Part shown: positions 5,342 through 5,490 of the stretch, piece after piece
Layout of the letters: each line of letters begins with the position of its first letter
Position numbering within the stretch: position 1 is the stretch's first letter
Source: an uncultured Polaromonas sp.
Lineage (GTDB): Bacteria; Pseudomonadota; Gammaproteobacteria; Burkholderiales; Burkholderiaceae
Direction: 5' to 3'
Length of the DNA stretch: 5,490 nucleotides
Assembly (NCBI GenBank): GCA_946479075.1
Contig: CAMLDT010000220.1
Location: 1 to 5,490, forward strand
Position numbers and translations under genes: made by a program
Notes under the pieces: generated by a model
Databases searched by the model: none
What the model was told of the DNA's origin: nothing
The model's input: only the letters and a program-made list of their open reading frames with translations

Positions 5342-5490
5342 ATGAACGACCTGAGCATCATGGCCCTGCTGGTGCTGTCCCTGTTTCTCATTCTGGGCAC
5401 CGGGGTCTGGATCGGCCTGACGCTGTCGGGCGTGGCATGGATAGGCATGCAGCTTTTCACCACCCGCATGGCCGGCGACGCCATGGCGGT
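5342..5490 (+). CDS. dctM: TRAP transporter large permease DctM, N-terminal part (system 2)
   Basis: The first 49 codons of a gene cut by the right edge. The product starts MNDLSIMALLVLSLFL, then GTGVWIGLTL and TTRMAGDAM, matching the start of the other DctM here (GSGLWIGLSL, RPAGDSM). Two hydrophobic stretches lie at about residues 5-18 and 22-39, as in TRAP large permeases, which form the ion-coupled channel. The ATG at 5342 is 43 bases after the dctQ stop and has only a weak upstream purine tract (ACGGA). An in-frame ATG at codon 7 is possible, but the alignment to the paralogue favours the first. A 13-codon frame at 5304 ends in a TGA that overlaps this ATG. Confidence 0.9.
   Translation, partial: MNDLSIMALLVLSLFLILGTGVWIGLTLSGVAWIGMQLFTTRMAGDAMA

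Overview
The window looks like chromosome from a GC-rich Gram-negative bacterium, most likely a betaproteobacterium of the order Burkholderiales (a Comamonadaceae-like member would fit). The reasons are GC-rich coding sequence with strong G/C third positions, AGGAG-type ribosome binding sites, and tripartite TRAP transporters beside a LysR-type regulator, a combination common in that group. This placement is inference; no rRNA or marker gene is present.

Layout. On the minus strand, reading from right to left: a LysR-type regulator (3689 to 2775), a DUF1445 / D-glutamate cyclase-family protein (2651 to 1815), a TRAP solute-binding protein DctP (1801 to 827), a small TRAP permease DctQ (724 to 215), and the start of a large TRAP permease DctM (177 to the left edge). 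On the plus strand, diverging from the regulator: a second DctP (3814-4779), a second DctQ (4789-5298), and the start of a second DctM (5342 to the right edge). Every stretch over about 120 bases is accounted for. The three larger gaps are 725-826 (RNA structures between dctP and dctQ), 2652-2774 (AT-rich promoter/operator region ahead of the DUF1445 gene) and 3690-3813 (divergent regulator/dctP region with a sigma-54-like element).

How the parts fit. The two TRAP systems are paralogous along their visible length. A hand count gives about 172 identities in 301 ungapped mature DctP residues and about 70 in 169 ungapped DctQ residues, and the DctM N-termini also match. The window is therefore a back-to-back pair of whole dctPQM operons enclosing one regulator and one enzyme. 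DUF1445 proteins are linked to D-glutamate/5-oxoproline chemistry, and these DctP proteins resemble, from memory, the pyroglutamate-binding DctP subfamily described in Bordetella. The working hypothesis is a locus for uptake and first-step metabolism of 5-oxoproline, D-glutamate or a similar small carboxylate, controlled by the LysR protein. Ligand and reaction are inferred, not shown by the sequence.

No RNA genes, CRISPR arrays, insertion sequences, attachment sites or replication origins were seen.
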